DNA from: Parachlamydiaceae bacterium
GTDB taxonomy: Bacteria; Chlamydiota; Chlamydiia; Chlamydiales; Parachlamydiaceae
DNA length: 14,358 nt
Assembly (NCBI GenBank): GCA_013815395.1
Contig: JACDGH010000039.1
Span: 1 to 14,358, forward strand
Direction of reading: 5' to 3'
Part shown: positions 7,298-14,313 of the stretch, piece by piece
Numbering within the stretch: position 1 is the first letter of the stretch
Layout of the letters: every line of letters starts with the position of its first letter
The notes under the pieces: generated by a model
What the model was told of the DNA's origin: nothing
The model's database searches: none
What the model saw: only the letters and a program-made list of their open reading frames with translations
Made by a program: the position numbers and the translations under genes

Positions 7298-7327
7298 TTT
7301 ATACCATGATAAGATAATTTTTGTCTA
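7298..7327 (-). promoter_or_regulatory. Predicted promoter of the PIN-TRAM/acpS operon
   Basis: On the minus strand TAGACA (7327-7322, five of six) and TATAAA (7303-7298, five of six) are 18 bases apart. A TG precedes the -10 in extended form (TGGTATAAA). The predicted start near 7291 gives a leader of about 32 bases with an AGGA before the ATG. Confidence 0.6.
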
Positions 7328-7435
7328 TGTAGATGCGAAAAAAATGAATGCTTCAATCAATCGACTGTTACAAAAAAAACTGTACTTGATTCTTCTAGAT
7401 TGGATATACTTTCATTTCGAATCAACCAACAGGAT

Positions 7436-7439
7436 GGAG
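7436..7439 (+). promoter_or_regulatory. Ribosome binding site that sets the start at 7446
   Basis: GGAG at 7436-7439 lies six bases before the ATG at 7446. In-frame ATGs at 7344 and 7434 lack such a site, and the residues they would add do not look like part of the membrane protein. Confidence 0.6.
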
Positions 7440-7445
7440 TGGAAA

Positions 7446-7958
7446 ATGAAATTAAGTCATACGAAATTGATTGTGATCTCTGGGTTAATCTGGTTTGTCA
7501 TTGGGGCATCTTTGCTCAGATTGGGGTTAAATTTGCTAATCACTAGTACGCAAGATTTTGGAAATTATCCTTTGATCAATTTATTGCAACCGTATCTTAA
7601 TACTGCAGAGAATGCAGCTTTATTCTTGGTTGTAATTGCCTTAATCATTGGTTATTTCAAAGGGAATTTTGTATTAGGTAAATCAGCACGTAGGGGTGTA
7701 GAAAGAATACGTTCTTTCCCAAATCCAACATCGATCGCTAATATCTACAGTGCTAAGTACTATATTCTTCTAGCTGTGATGATAGGCTTAGGTATATCTA
7801 TTAAATATATGGGATTAAATTCTGATGTTCGCGGTTTTGTCGATGTGATTATCGGTTCAGCTTTAATCAATGGTGCTATGCTTTATTTCAAACTTGCAGC
7901 GAGCAAAAACCAAACTTGCGCACAAACATGCAAAGAACATGTGGTTGAGAGTAAGTAA
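7446..7958 (+). CDS. Four-helix integral membrane protein, unknown function
   Basis: I do not recognise a named family. The 170-residue product has four hydrophobic segments (about 8-32, 55-74, 105-124, 130-150). A basic loop (KSARRGVERIRS, 79-90) precedes PNPTSIANIYSAKYY (92-106) and predicts a cytoplasmic face between helices two and three. The last helix begins near RGFVDVIIGSALINGA (129-144), a motif-like stretch that may be functionally constrained. The C-terminal tail has two cysteines in TCAQTC (157-162). The ATG at 7446 is chosen from the GGAG six bases upstream, giving an N-terminus of MKLSHTK before the first helix. A weak possible -10, TATACT, lies at 7405-7410. The gene is divergent from the PIN-TRAM gene and is followed by palindrome copy B. 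Confidence 0.7.
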   Translation: MKLSHTKLIVISGLIWFVIGASLLRLGLNLLITSTQDFGNYPLINLLQPYLNTAENAALFLVVIALIIGYFKGNFVLGKSARRGVERIRSFPNPTSIANIYSAKYYILLAVMIGLGISIKYMGLNSDVRGFVDVIIGSALINGAMLYFKLAASKNQTCAQTCKEHVVESK

Positions 7959-7966
7959 GTCCAGTC

Positions 7967-8040
7967 ATATCTAAACGCATTCGAAAATAAGATTTCTTTT
8001 TTTTCAAATCCATTTTCCAATGCGTTTAGATATATATGTA
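7967..8040. repeat. Palindrome after the membrane protein gene, copy B of the two-copy element
   Basis: Bases 7967-7988 pair with 8012-8033: 22 positions with a single C-C mismatch and no other fault. The 23-base loop carries a T10 run and a possible inner GATTT/AAATC pairing (7991-7995 with 8006-8010). TAAACGCATTC (7972-7982) and ATATATGTAA (8031-8040) are shared with copy A at 1366-1415. It starts eight bases after a stop codon and lies between convergent genes, so it may end transcripts from both sides. Confidence 0.8.
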
Positions 8041-8064
8041 ACCATAATCAGCCATATATAAGAT

Positions 8065-8436
8065 TTAAGGGCTTTTTTTTCCATTATTGGTTGTTTGACC
8101 AGCTGGTTGATCTTTAATTTGGTCTTTCTTAAAATGTTCGTCAAGTTGGTACAATGAAGCAGCTACAAATGCTCCACTTGCAAGTGACCAGAATAATGCT
8201 GCTTCCTCACTCTCCGAACACACTGCGTGGCATGCTGCGCCAACGGAAGCACCTGCTTCTAAAAATATACCTCTTTTGAATGTGTCATTTCCAATATTTG
8301 AAATATTAGAAATTTTGGAAAATTTATTGCTGCTTTGAGTAAGAGTGTTAAATCGGTTATGGCGTTGTGTGGAGGGATGTTGGGGGAGGTTTTTGACATC
8401 TGCATGGGCAATTCTTTTCGCTACACGTGAAAGCAT
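8065..8436 (-). CDS. Hypothetical protein with basic N-terminus and two hydrophobic stretches
   Basis: I do not recognise this 123-residue protein. Its first 50 residues are polar and basic, rich in Ser, Asn, Gln and Arg (for example SRVAKRIAHADVKN and SSNKFSKISNISN). They precede two hydrophobic alanine/glycine-rich stretches at about 56-72 and 79-97, separated by an acidic CSESEEA. The tail is polar and lysine-rich. This layout, a polar N-terminus followed by a hairpin of hydrophobic segments, recalls secreted inclusion-membrane-type proteins of chlamydiae, but no signature proves that. The ATG is well supported by AGGAG (8448-8444) seven bases upstream, and a promoter is predicted at 8479-8507. 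It is the last gene after smpB and rlmH on the same strand. Confidence 0.6.
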   Translation of the reverse strand: MLSRVAKRIAHADVKNLPQHPSTQRHNRFNTLTQSSNKFSKISNISNIGNDTFKRGIFLEAGASVGAACHAVCSESEEAALFWSLASGAFVAASLYQLDEHFKKDQIKDQPAGQTTNNGKKSP

Positions 8437-8478
8437 AATTGAGCTCCTATAAGAATTGAGGGTATTAAAATGCTTTTG

Positions 8479-8507
8479 GGTATAAAGAATTTGCAGAAAA
8501 AGAACAA
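8479..8507 (-). promoter_or_regulatory. Predicted promoter of the 123-residue hypothetical gene
   Basis: On the minus strand TTGTTC (8507-8502) and TATACC (8484-8479) are exactly 17 bases apart, each about four of six to consensus. The start would lie near 8472, about 25 bases before the ribosome site. Confidence 0.45.
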
Positions 8508-8517
8508 GTATTTTAAA

Positions 8518-8940
8518 TTACTTATGGTAACAGGAGCCCTTATCGATTTCAAAAGCTCTATAGATTTGTTCGACAAGAACTAGGCGCACGAGTTGATGCG
8601 TAAAAGTCATCGGTGAAAGGCTGATCAATGTAGGGTGTTGCTTTAATTTTGTTGGCAAACCTTCTGCGCCCCCTATTACTATAGCGAGTCGGGAGCCGCC
8701 TTCTTCAAATTTTTTGACAATAAATGTGGAGAAAGCCTCACTGTTCATCATTTTCCCATTGGCATCTAGGCAAACAAGTGTGGGTTCTTTAGATGCTAAT
8801 GCTAAAAGTTGTTCGTCATTTTTTGCCCAAACAAATTCTATACAAATAATTTTAGATAGTCGTTTGAGATATTCATCTATAGCTTCCTCTAGCCAAGATT
8901 CTTTGGTTTTTCCTATTGAAAGAATACGTAGTTTATGCAT
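8518..8940 (-). CDS. rlmH: 23S rRNA (pseudouridine-1915-N3) methyltransferase
   Basis: RlmH is a SPOUT-fold enzyme that methylates pseudouridine 1915 in helix 69 of 23S rRNA using S-adenosylmethionine, acting on assembled 70S ribosomes. The 140 residues are slightly shorter than E. coli RlmH (155) but cover the whole fold. Visible signatures are an N-terminal strand RILSIGKTK (5-13), the block IVIGGAEGLP (87-96) with the SAM-binding glycine loop, MTFTHQLVRLVLVEQIYRAF (111-130), and the C-terminal SCYHK with Tyr138-His139. Its ATG comes five bases after the smpB stop, and no separate ribosome site is visible, so translation is probably coupled to smpB. Confidence 0.95.
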   Translation of the reverse strand: MHKLRILSIGKTKESWLEEAIDEYLKRLSKIICIEFVWAKNDEQLLALASKEPTLVCLDANGKMMNSEAFSTFIVKKFEEGGSRLAIVIGGAEGLPTKLKQHPTLISLSPMTFTHQLVRLVLVEQIYRAFEIDKGSCYHK

Positions 8941-8945
8941 GAATA

Positions 8946-9404
8946 TTAAAGATTATTTTTTATCATTTTCTGAATATTCCGTTTTTCATCGCGCTCTTTG
9001 ATTACTTCTCGCTTGTCAAAAGTTTTTCGACCTTTTGCAATGGCAATTTTTACTTTGACTCTTCCTTCCTTAAGATACATGCCAAGAGGTATAAGGGCGT
9101 AACCTTTTTCCTGAGTCGCAACTTTAAGTTTATTGATTTCACGCTTATGCATTAAAAGCTTACGGTCTCTTTTTTCCTCATGATTATGAATGTTACCAAA
9201 GCGATAGTGTGCGATATTTGCTCCAACCAACCATATTTCATTGCTGATCACTTTAACATAAGCTTCTTGTAGCCCACCACCATGATTGCGAAGTGACTTA
9301 ATTTCAGTACCTTGCAATACAATACCTGTTTCAAAAGTTTCGAGCACTTCATAATTAAAAGTTGCTCGTTTATTGGAGACTAAATCGCCGCTTTGCCCGT
9401 TCAT
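8946..9404 (-). CDS. smpB: SsrA (tmRNA)-binding protein
   Basis: SmpB binds tmRNA and brings it to stalled ribosomes for trans-translation. The 152-residue product is of standard length. Family features are NKRATFNYEVLETFETGIVL (11-30), QGTEIKSLRN (31-40), EAYV (47-50), HEEKRDRKLLMHKREI (75-90), YALIPLGMYLKEGRVKVKI (102-120), and the basic AIAKGRKTFDKREVIKERD (121-139) with a lysine-rich tail. An AGG six bases before the ATG is the only visible ribosome site. No confident promoter was found, though a TTGAAT lies 17 bases before a poor TACATA at 9419-9447. rlmH follows after five bases. The tmRNA gene itself was not seen in this window. Confidence 0.96.
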   Translation of the reverse strand: MNGQSGDLVSNKRATFNYEVLETFETGIVLQGTEIKSLRNHGGGLQEAYVKVISNEIWLVGANIAHYRFGNIHNHEEKRDRKLLMHKREINKLKVATQEKGYALIPLGMYLKEGRVKVKIAIAKGRKTFDKREVIKERDEKRNIQKMIKNNL

Positions 9405-9904
9405 GAAAAACCTAAATCTATGTATCTATTAGCTCATACTTATTCAATCAGACGCTATTATTTTAACTCTCATTGAGACGCTTATACGTGATAACGTAAT
9501 AACGCGATGATGCAGAGAATTTCTTTAATAAATGATAGTCGTAAAGTTGAATAATGCCGTCATTTTTTTTGTGTCCTGTGGAGTTATTATAGCGTGCCTT
9601 CATATATTTAACAAGCCGGAAGCTAAGTGAACAGCAACTCCCACTAAAAGAATAGTAATAATTCGACACAAAGCTTCACAAAAAATGCTTTTAAATGATA
9701 AATTAAGTGATTAAAAATTTTAAAAAACATTTAATTTTAATTTCTAATGTTGAATTATAAATAAATTGAAAATATTTAATTTTGATTATATATGTGTTAC
9801 TTTTTTATGTTTTATATAATCATTGTTAGCACTTATAATATAAATTATAACCGTTGTTTTTAGTAATCACACTAAATTTTAGATACTGAATTATAAGGAC
9901 AATT
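9405..9904. other. AT-rich 500-base gap between smpB and the dikinase-like gene
   Basis: The part from about 9680 to 9895 is extremely AT-rich, with loosely repeated ATTTAATTTT units near 9728 and 9774. The left part (about 9463-9669) is more mixed in composition and holds an open frame of 68 codons on the minus strand that starts with GTG, has no ribosome site and resembles nothing I know; it may be chance or a gene remnant. TTATACGTGATAACGTAATAA near 9481 is a small imperfect inverted repeat. No RNA gene was recognised. The right end carries the promoter of the downstream gene. Confidence 0.5.
9823..9851 (+). promoter_or_regulatory. Predicted promoter of the dikinase-like gene
   Basis: TTGTTA (9823-9828, four of six) and TATAAC (9846-9851, five of six) are separated by 17 bases. 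The transcript would start near 9858, followed by AAGGA (9895-9899) five bases before the ATG. Confidence 0.55.
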
Positions 9905-12900
9905 ATGATACCTTCCAATAGATTAAGAGATTGGGCGAATTATGTTGATATTGAATTATTCATCGAGCGGGTTATTGTTGATCAGGAAGATTTGTCGGAT
10001 TGTTCAGGGACTTTGCACCGGGATGTTAAGGGATCAATTGAAGAAAGATTAAGCCAGGTTTCCCAAGCTATTTTTGATGAGAGGGCACTGGCAGTTTATA
10101 CAAATATTGGCAATTTTCTTCAAGTACATAAGGAGGAGTTTAGAGATACAGATGATTATTCCCTTCAAAAACTTGAAGAGAAAGTTCAACGAATAAATGC
10201 CTGTAGACTTGAAAGTACCTCAGCATCAGACAATGCATTTAATAAGACGATTCAGATTATTCAATCGTTAAGGGAAAATATAAAACAGGGATCTTATCCC
10301 GATCCCATCCCTGTTGAAATAGCAGAAAGTCATAATACACCGATTTTTAGCAATGAAACTTCTGCATTTTTTAATGAAAAAAACTTTGTTCGGTCTCTAG
10401 AGCATGCTTGCCATCAAGCAAAAAATAACGGAGCTGGGAAAGAAGAGATTAAGCTGATTGTTGAAAGGTCTGAGAAACGATTTCTTAAAGCTGGGCCGGA
10501 TCAAGCGGAATTAATTATCAAGTCATTGTTTGCAGCAATTAACGATCTAGGCATTACAGCCAAGCATGCAGCTCACTTTGGGAATAAAACGGCCAATCTT
10601 CAAAGACTATCCAATATTTTTCAAAATGATCCAACCGTTACAGTGCCTCAATTTCATGGAATTTCGCATGAAATTGTTTTAGAATTCATTAAATTAAACT
10701 TCCCTCTTTTTGAATTATTATGTAGAGAATTTAGTGATCACATGGCTATTGAAGGCAATAGTATTGAATCCGCTTCAAGCATTCTTTCTAAAATTCAAAT
10801 TGGAATTCAAGAGGTTATTTCTTCTTCAAATTCATTTCCTCCTCAAGCAGATATCGATTTTTTTGTTAATATGCAGCAAAACATAATGGTGCGAAGCACA
10901 GGAAGAGAGGATACCTTAAAAGTTGCTAATCCAGGGGGTAATGAGAGTGTGGCTAATGTTCCACCAAATCGTAGGGCTATTTCAAATGCTATTGGAGAAG
11001 TCTTAGCATCCTACTTCTCAGCAAGATCTCTAGGGCAAAGATTGCAATCCGGCGATGACATTAAACAGCTCCCTTTTATGCCGATTTTATTACAAGAGAT
11101 GATCGGTGAGTCAAATGGAAATATACCAAGCTCAGGTGTGATGTATTCCACAGAAGGGGATTTAGGGACCGATGGAGTTATACAAATCAGTTCTGGCTTT
11201 GGACATGCACATGGTATTGTTACAGGATCTATCCCAACGGATATCTTTTATGTACAAGGGAATTTTATTCATGGAATAGTAAATGATAAGCCTACTAGAT
11301 GGATTCCGGGTTCTGTAGGTCTGGTAAAAGAAAGTAATCCTGCTGAGCTGAAAAAAATATCGAGTTTGACTCCAGAAGAAATTCTCCGCTTAGTGGATGT
11401 AGGGGCTCATTTGGAGGATGTTTATGGATTGCCTATGGATATCGAGTGGACATTAGATCGTAAGACCGGAATTCTTTATTTGTTGCAGGCCCGCCCCATT
11501 TCTTTCAATGAAAAGGTAGAACCAAGTTTTGTCACACCTTCAAAGATCAAAGCCTTGAATATAGAGCCAGTGACAATTGTTGGAGCAGGCGGAGGGAAGG
11601 CAAGGGTTCTTAATAAAAATAATACCCATACTTTCCAAACTGCAAAAGATGCTTTGGATAAATATTTATTAAATCCAGAAGTCAAACCTGCAGCCATACT
11701 TATTGCCGAACCAACTGCGCCCAATTCGCATGAGGCGGGCTATTTTAGGGAAAGAGGAATTCCACTCATCCATCTTTCAGGGAAGAAATACAATCAAATT
11801 TTAGGCGAATTGAAAACCCACACGCTTTTATTAGATACTCAGGAAGGTTTTATAGCTCCTATTCAAATGCAAGAAGATCCCTTGGATTATATAACTCAAG
11901 GTCTTAGACGTCATCTCGCGCCAAAAATGGAAAGCATTTTTTTTCAGCCGGATACGGAATCTTTTGGGGCTTTTATAGATCAGTTGAATGATGAAGCCGC
12001 AAATTTTAATGATATAGATCTCAAGCTTGCATATGGATGGAATCTTTTGGATGCTTTACTCAATACATTTGAAGAAGCTGAAACAAAAAGTGAAAAAGCC
12101 TACTTACTTACAAGTCTTTTACGTACTATCGAGAAAAGACTACTTCCAAAAATCCCTAAAAATGAAAGAAATGAAATATGGCAGAAAATTGTTTCAAATG
12201 CTCAACATGTTTGGAGCATTAGCTGTGCAGATGTGGACGAATTAAATAATAAATTTGCGATGAATTGGCTGCGGACAGCAATCTTAAAAAGGCCTACTAA
12301 AAACATTATCGCTTCTGAAACACTTTATACTGCTTTGGATGCTGTTAAAGAGAGGCAACTCTTGGATTTAAGCGAGTATGAAATCGGCTTAGAAAATACC
12401 GGTGAGCACTATTCACTCAAAGATATTTTCCAGCGCACGGAAAAATTTATTTTTTTGCCTAAAGTGAGGGAAAGTTGGTCCACGTTTATCCGAAATCTCA
12501 ATAATGAGCAAATGCAACAATTAGCTGGAGTTTTCAAAAAGTTTGGACCGAAAGTAATTGAAATATGGATTAATTCCAATTTTTCTTTATTTTGGAAAAA
12601 TTCGCCTGAAACTAAGGGTTTAGAAGAAAGTGGGCAAGCTAAGTCGGTAGAATGTTTGAAAATGATTTTAGAAAGCTCCGAAACAGCTAATATGCACTCT
12701 TCTCTTGAGATACAGGGAAAAGCGCTGATTTTAGCCAGTCAGTTTAAAAATATTTCGTTGGATTTTGGTGAACCCTTGCTTTATGAAAATTTATATCGTG
12801 GATTTGTTGAAACATTAGTGCCTAAGATCCAAGAATGCATCACAATGATGAGTCTCGCAAGAGGTTTGGAATTAACTCTTTTAACAAATTCTTTTAATGT

Positions 12901-14311
12901 TATGATATCAGCTTTTGACGAGTGTCTTAAGGGATTGTCTGAAAGTCCATTATACAGAAAAAATAATCCTGCTGAATGTGAATTACTAGCAACACGTTTT
13001 GCTCAAATGCTAGAGCCTTACTGCCTGTTATTATATGAAACGATGAAAACTTGCATTCACGATCGAGCCCTTACAGTGCAAGCAAACGCTCTCTTACAAT
13101 TTTTACCTGTATGCTTTAATGAATTAAAGGCTCAAATTAGTGAAAATTCATTAAACTTACTTTTGCCATCAAGCAATTTTTCAGTAGCTATGGCAGCTCT
13201 GGGAAGTGGTCTTGGAGCGCCTGGTAGGGCTGCACCTAAATCTTTAGTGGATTTCTTTACTTTGGTGCATCAAAGTTTGCTCGCAGCTTCTCAGAGTGTC
13301 GGGGCTGCTTCAGGTTTAAAAGTGCAGAATTTACCAACACAGCTCCAGTTTTTGTCATTAAGCTTATGCGATAAATTAGATCTTAGAAATGAATTTTCGA
13401 GGCCAACTATTCAAAGCATCGTTTATGAATATCCTAATATCAGTATATTTTATAATGCGCCTTTAAATATGCATTCAGCCCAATTTATAATATATGCCAA
13501 AGTTGATACAAATGGTCATATAACGGCTGCGGAATTTGAAGGAAGATTTTTTGCGCCTGAAGGAATACTTGCCTCAAGAGGTGATATTCTTAAGCGGATT
13601 GCTTTAGCATCTTACTACTCAGAAAAAAATCTTATGTATAAGCCTGATAATTATGATTTTGCAATGCCGGAAAAGGATTCAGTACATGTTAAATGGGCAA
13701 TACCTTTATCAGAGGATGGAATTTTAAGATATGCCGAAGATAGTACATTCCACTTGCAAAAATTAATTGATTCTTTACAAAAATTTAATGAAAATATTGA
13801 AAAATTTGCGATTATTCCTCAAGTTTTCTTCGATCACCCTTGGAGTCTAAACTTGATAAAAAGCATGATAAGTGTAGGAAATATTTCTAAAGCAGAAGTC
13901 GCCATCGCTATAGATGCTGCAATAAAGGGAACCCTTGAAAATTGGGCCCCAAACAATCTCTTGGCTGTCCTAGATATTCGTTCTCAGCTTTCGCATGGGA
14001 GAATTGATTTTTCTGTTACATTAATAGAGCAATTTTTAGATCGCTTAATTACTGACGATTCTCTTTGGCTTGATACTAATAATTTAGTAGCTCTTTTAAG
14101 TTTTGTAGGCGCCATGCATCCTGAAATCAAGGGAATGAACCGCGGCTGGCCGCCCTTTCCTGAAAAGATTGCGCAATTTAAACCATTATTTGAAAGGTTA
14201 TCAGAAGTTCTTAGGGCAAGAGTGAATGCATTGCCGGAAGAAATTATTGAGACGCGATATGAAGATCGTTTTTATAAAAAATACCGCAATGATTTACTAT
14301 CAATTTTTTGA
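9905..14311 (+). CDS. Giant PEP synthase/PPDK-like phosphotransferase without a PEP-binding barrel
   Basis: The 1468-residue protein has a recognisable dikinase core. An ATP-grasp nucleotide-binding region (about 222-533) runs from FGNKTANLQRL (225-235), through VRSTGREDTLKVANPGG (329-345, with Arg330), LLQEMIGE (395-402), SSGVMYS (409-415) and SSGFGHAHGIVTG (429-441), to MDIEWTLD (511-518) and LQARPIS (527-533). A swivelling phosphohistidine domain (about 550-650) follows, with PTAPNSHEAGYFRERGIPLI (603-622) placing the phospho-acceptor at His609. In PpsA and PPDK a TIM-barrel for PEP/pyruvate would come next. Here residues 660-1468 are instead mostly helical sequence of no recognised family, with a glycine/alanine-rich loop (1096-1111) and a mixed C-terminal region. 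The first 220 residues are also unassigned. ATP-driven phosphorylation of an unknown acceptor, perhaps analogous to rifampin phosphotransferase or a water dikinase, is the inference. A good ribosome site and promoter precede it. Confidence 0.85.
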   Translation: MIPSNRLRDWANYVDIELFIERVIVDQEDLSDCSGTLHRDVKGSIEERLSQVSQAIFDERALAVYTNIGNFLQVHKEEFRDTDDYSLQKLEEKVQRINACRLESTSASDNAFNKTIQIIQSLRENIKQGSYPDPIPVEIAESHNTPIFSNETSAFFNEKNFVRSLEHACHQAKNNGAGKEEIKLIVERSEKRFLKAGPDQAELIIKSLFAAINDLGITAKHAAHFGNKTANLQRLSNIFQNDPTVTVPQFHGISHEIVLEFIKLNFPLFELLCREFSDHMAIEGNSIESASSILSKIQIGIQEVISSSNSFPPQADIDFFVNMQQNIMVRSTGREDTLKVANPGGNESVANVPPNRRAISNAIGEVLASYFSARSLGQRLQSGDDIKQLPFMPILLQEMIGESNGNIPSSGVMYSTEGDLGTDGVIQISSGFGHAHGIVTGSIPTDIFYVQGNFIHGIVNDKPTRWIPGSVGLVKESNPAELKKISSLTPEEILRLVDVGAHLEDVYGLPMDIEWTLDRKTGILYLLQARPISFNEKVEPSFVTPSKIKALNIEPVTIVGAGGGKARVLNKNNTHTFQTAKDALDKYLLNPEVKPAAILIAEPTAPNSHEAGYFRERGIPLIHLSGKKYNQILGELKTHTLLLDTQEGFIAPIQMQEDPLDYITQGLRRHLAPKMESIFFQPDTESFGAFIDQLNDEAANFNDIDLKLAYGWNLLDALLNTFEEAETKSEKAYLLTSLLRTIEKRLLPKIPKNERNEIWQKIVSNAQHVWSISCADVDELNNKFAMNWLRTAILKRPTKNIIASETLYTALDAVKERQLLDLSEYEIGLENTGEHYSLKDIFQRTEKFIFLPKVRESWSTFIRNLNNEQMQQLAGVFKKFGPKVIEIWINSNFSLFWKNSPETKGLEESGQAKSVECLKMILESSETANMHSSLEIQGKALILASQFKNISLDFGEPLLYENLYRGFVETLVPKIQECITMMSLARGLELTLLTNSFNVMISAFDECLKGLSESPLYRKNNPAECELLATRFAQMLEPYCLLLYETMKTCIHDRALTVQANALLQFLPVCFNELKAQISENSLNLLLPSSNFSVAMAALGSGLGAPGRAAPKSLVDFFTLVHQSLLAASQSVGAASGLKVQNLPTQLQFLSLSLCDKLDLRNEFSRPTIQSIVYEYPNISIFYNAPLNMHSAQFIIYAKVDTNGHITAAEFEGRFFAPEGILASRGDILKRIALASYYSEKNLMYKPDNYDFAMPEKDSVHVKWAIPLSEDGILRYAEDSTFHLQKLIDSLQKFNENIEKFAIIPQVFFDHPWSLNLIKSMISVGNISKAEVAIAIDAAIKGTLENWAPNNLLAVLDIRSQLSHGRIDFSVTLIEQFLDRLITDDSLWLDTNNLVALLSFVGAMHPEIKGMNRGWPPFPEKIAQFKPLFERLSEVLRARVNALPEEIIETRYEDRFYKKYRNDLLSIF

Positions 14312-14313
14312 AA

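Noticed and set aside
7344..7445. Longer start for the four-helix membrane protein
   Set aside because: The ATGs at 7344 and 7434 lack ribosome sites, while the ATG at 7446 has GGAG at the right distance and places the first helix close to the N-terminus.
9463..9669. 68-codon minus-strand open frame with a GTG start as a gene
   Set aside because: It has no ribosome binding site, no recognisable domain and no convincing promoter; it is kept only as a possible remnant in the gap description.
9894..9904. Riboswitch or structured leader before the giant gene
   Set aside because: The short predicted leader is AT-rich and shows no conserved riboswitch core or long stem.
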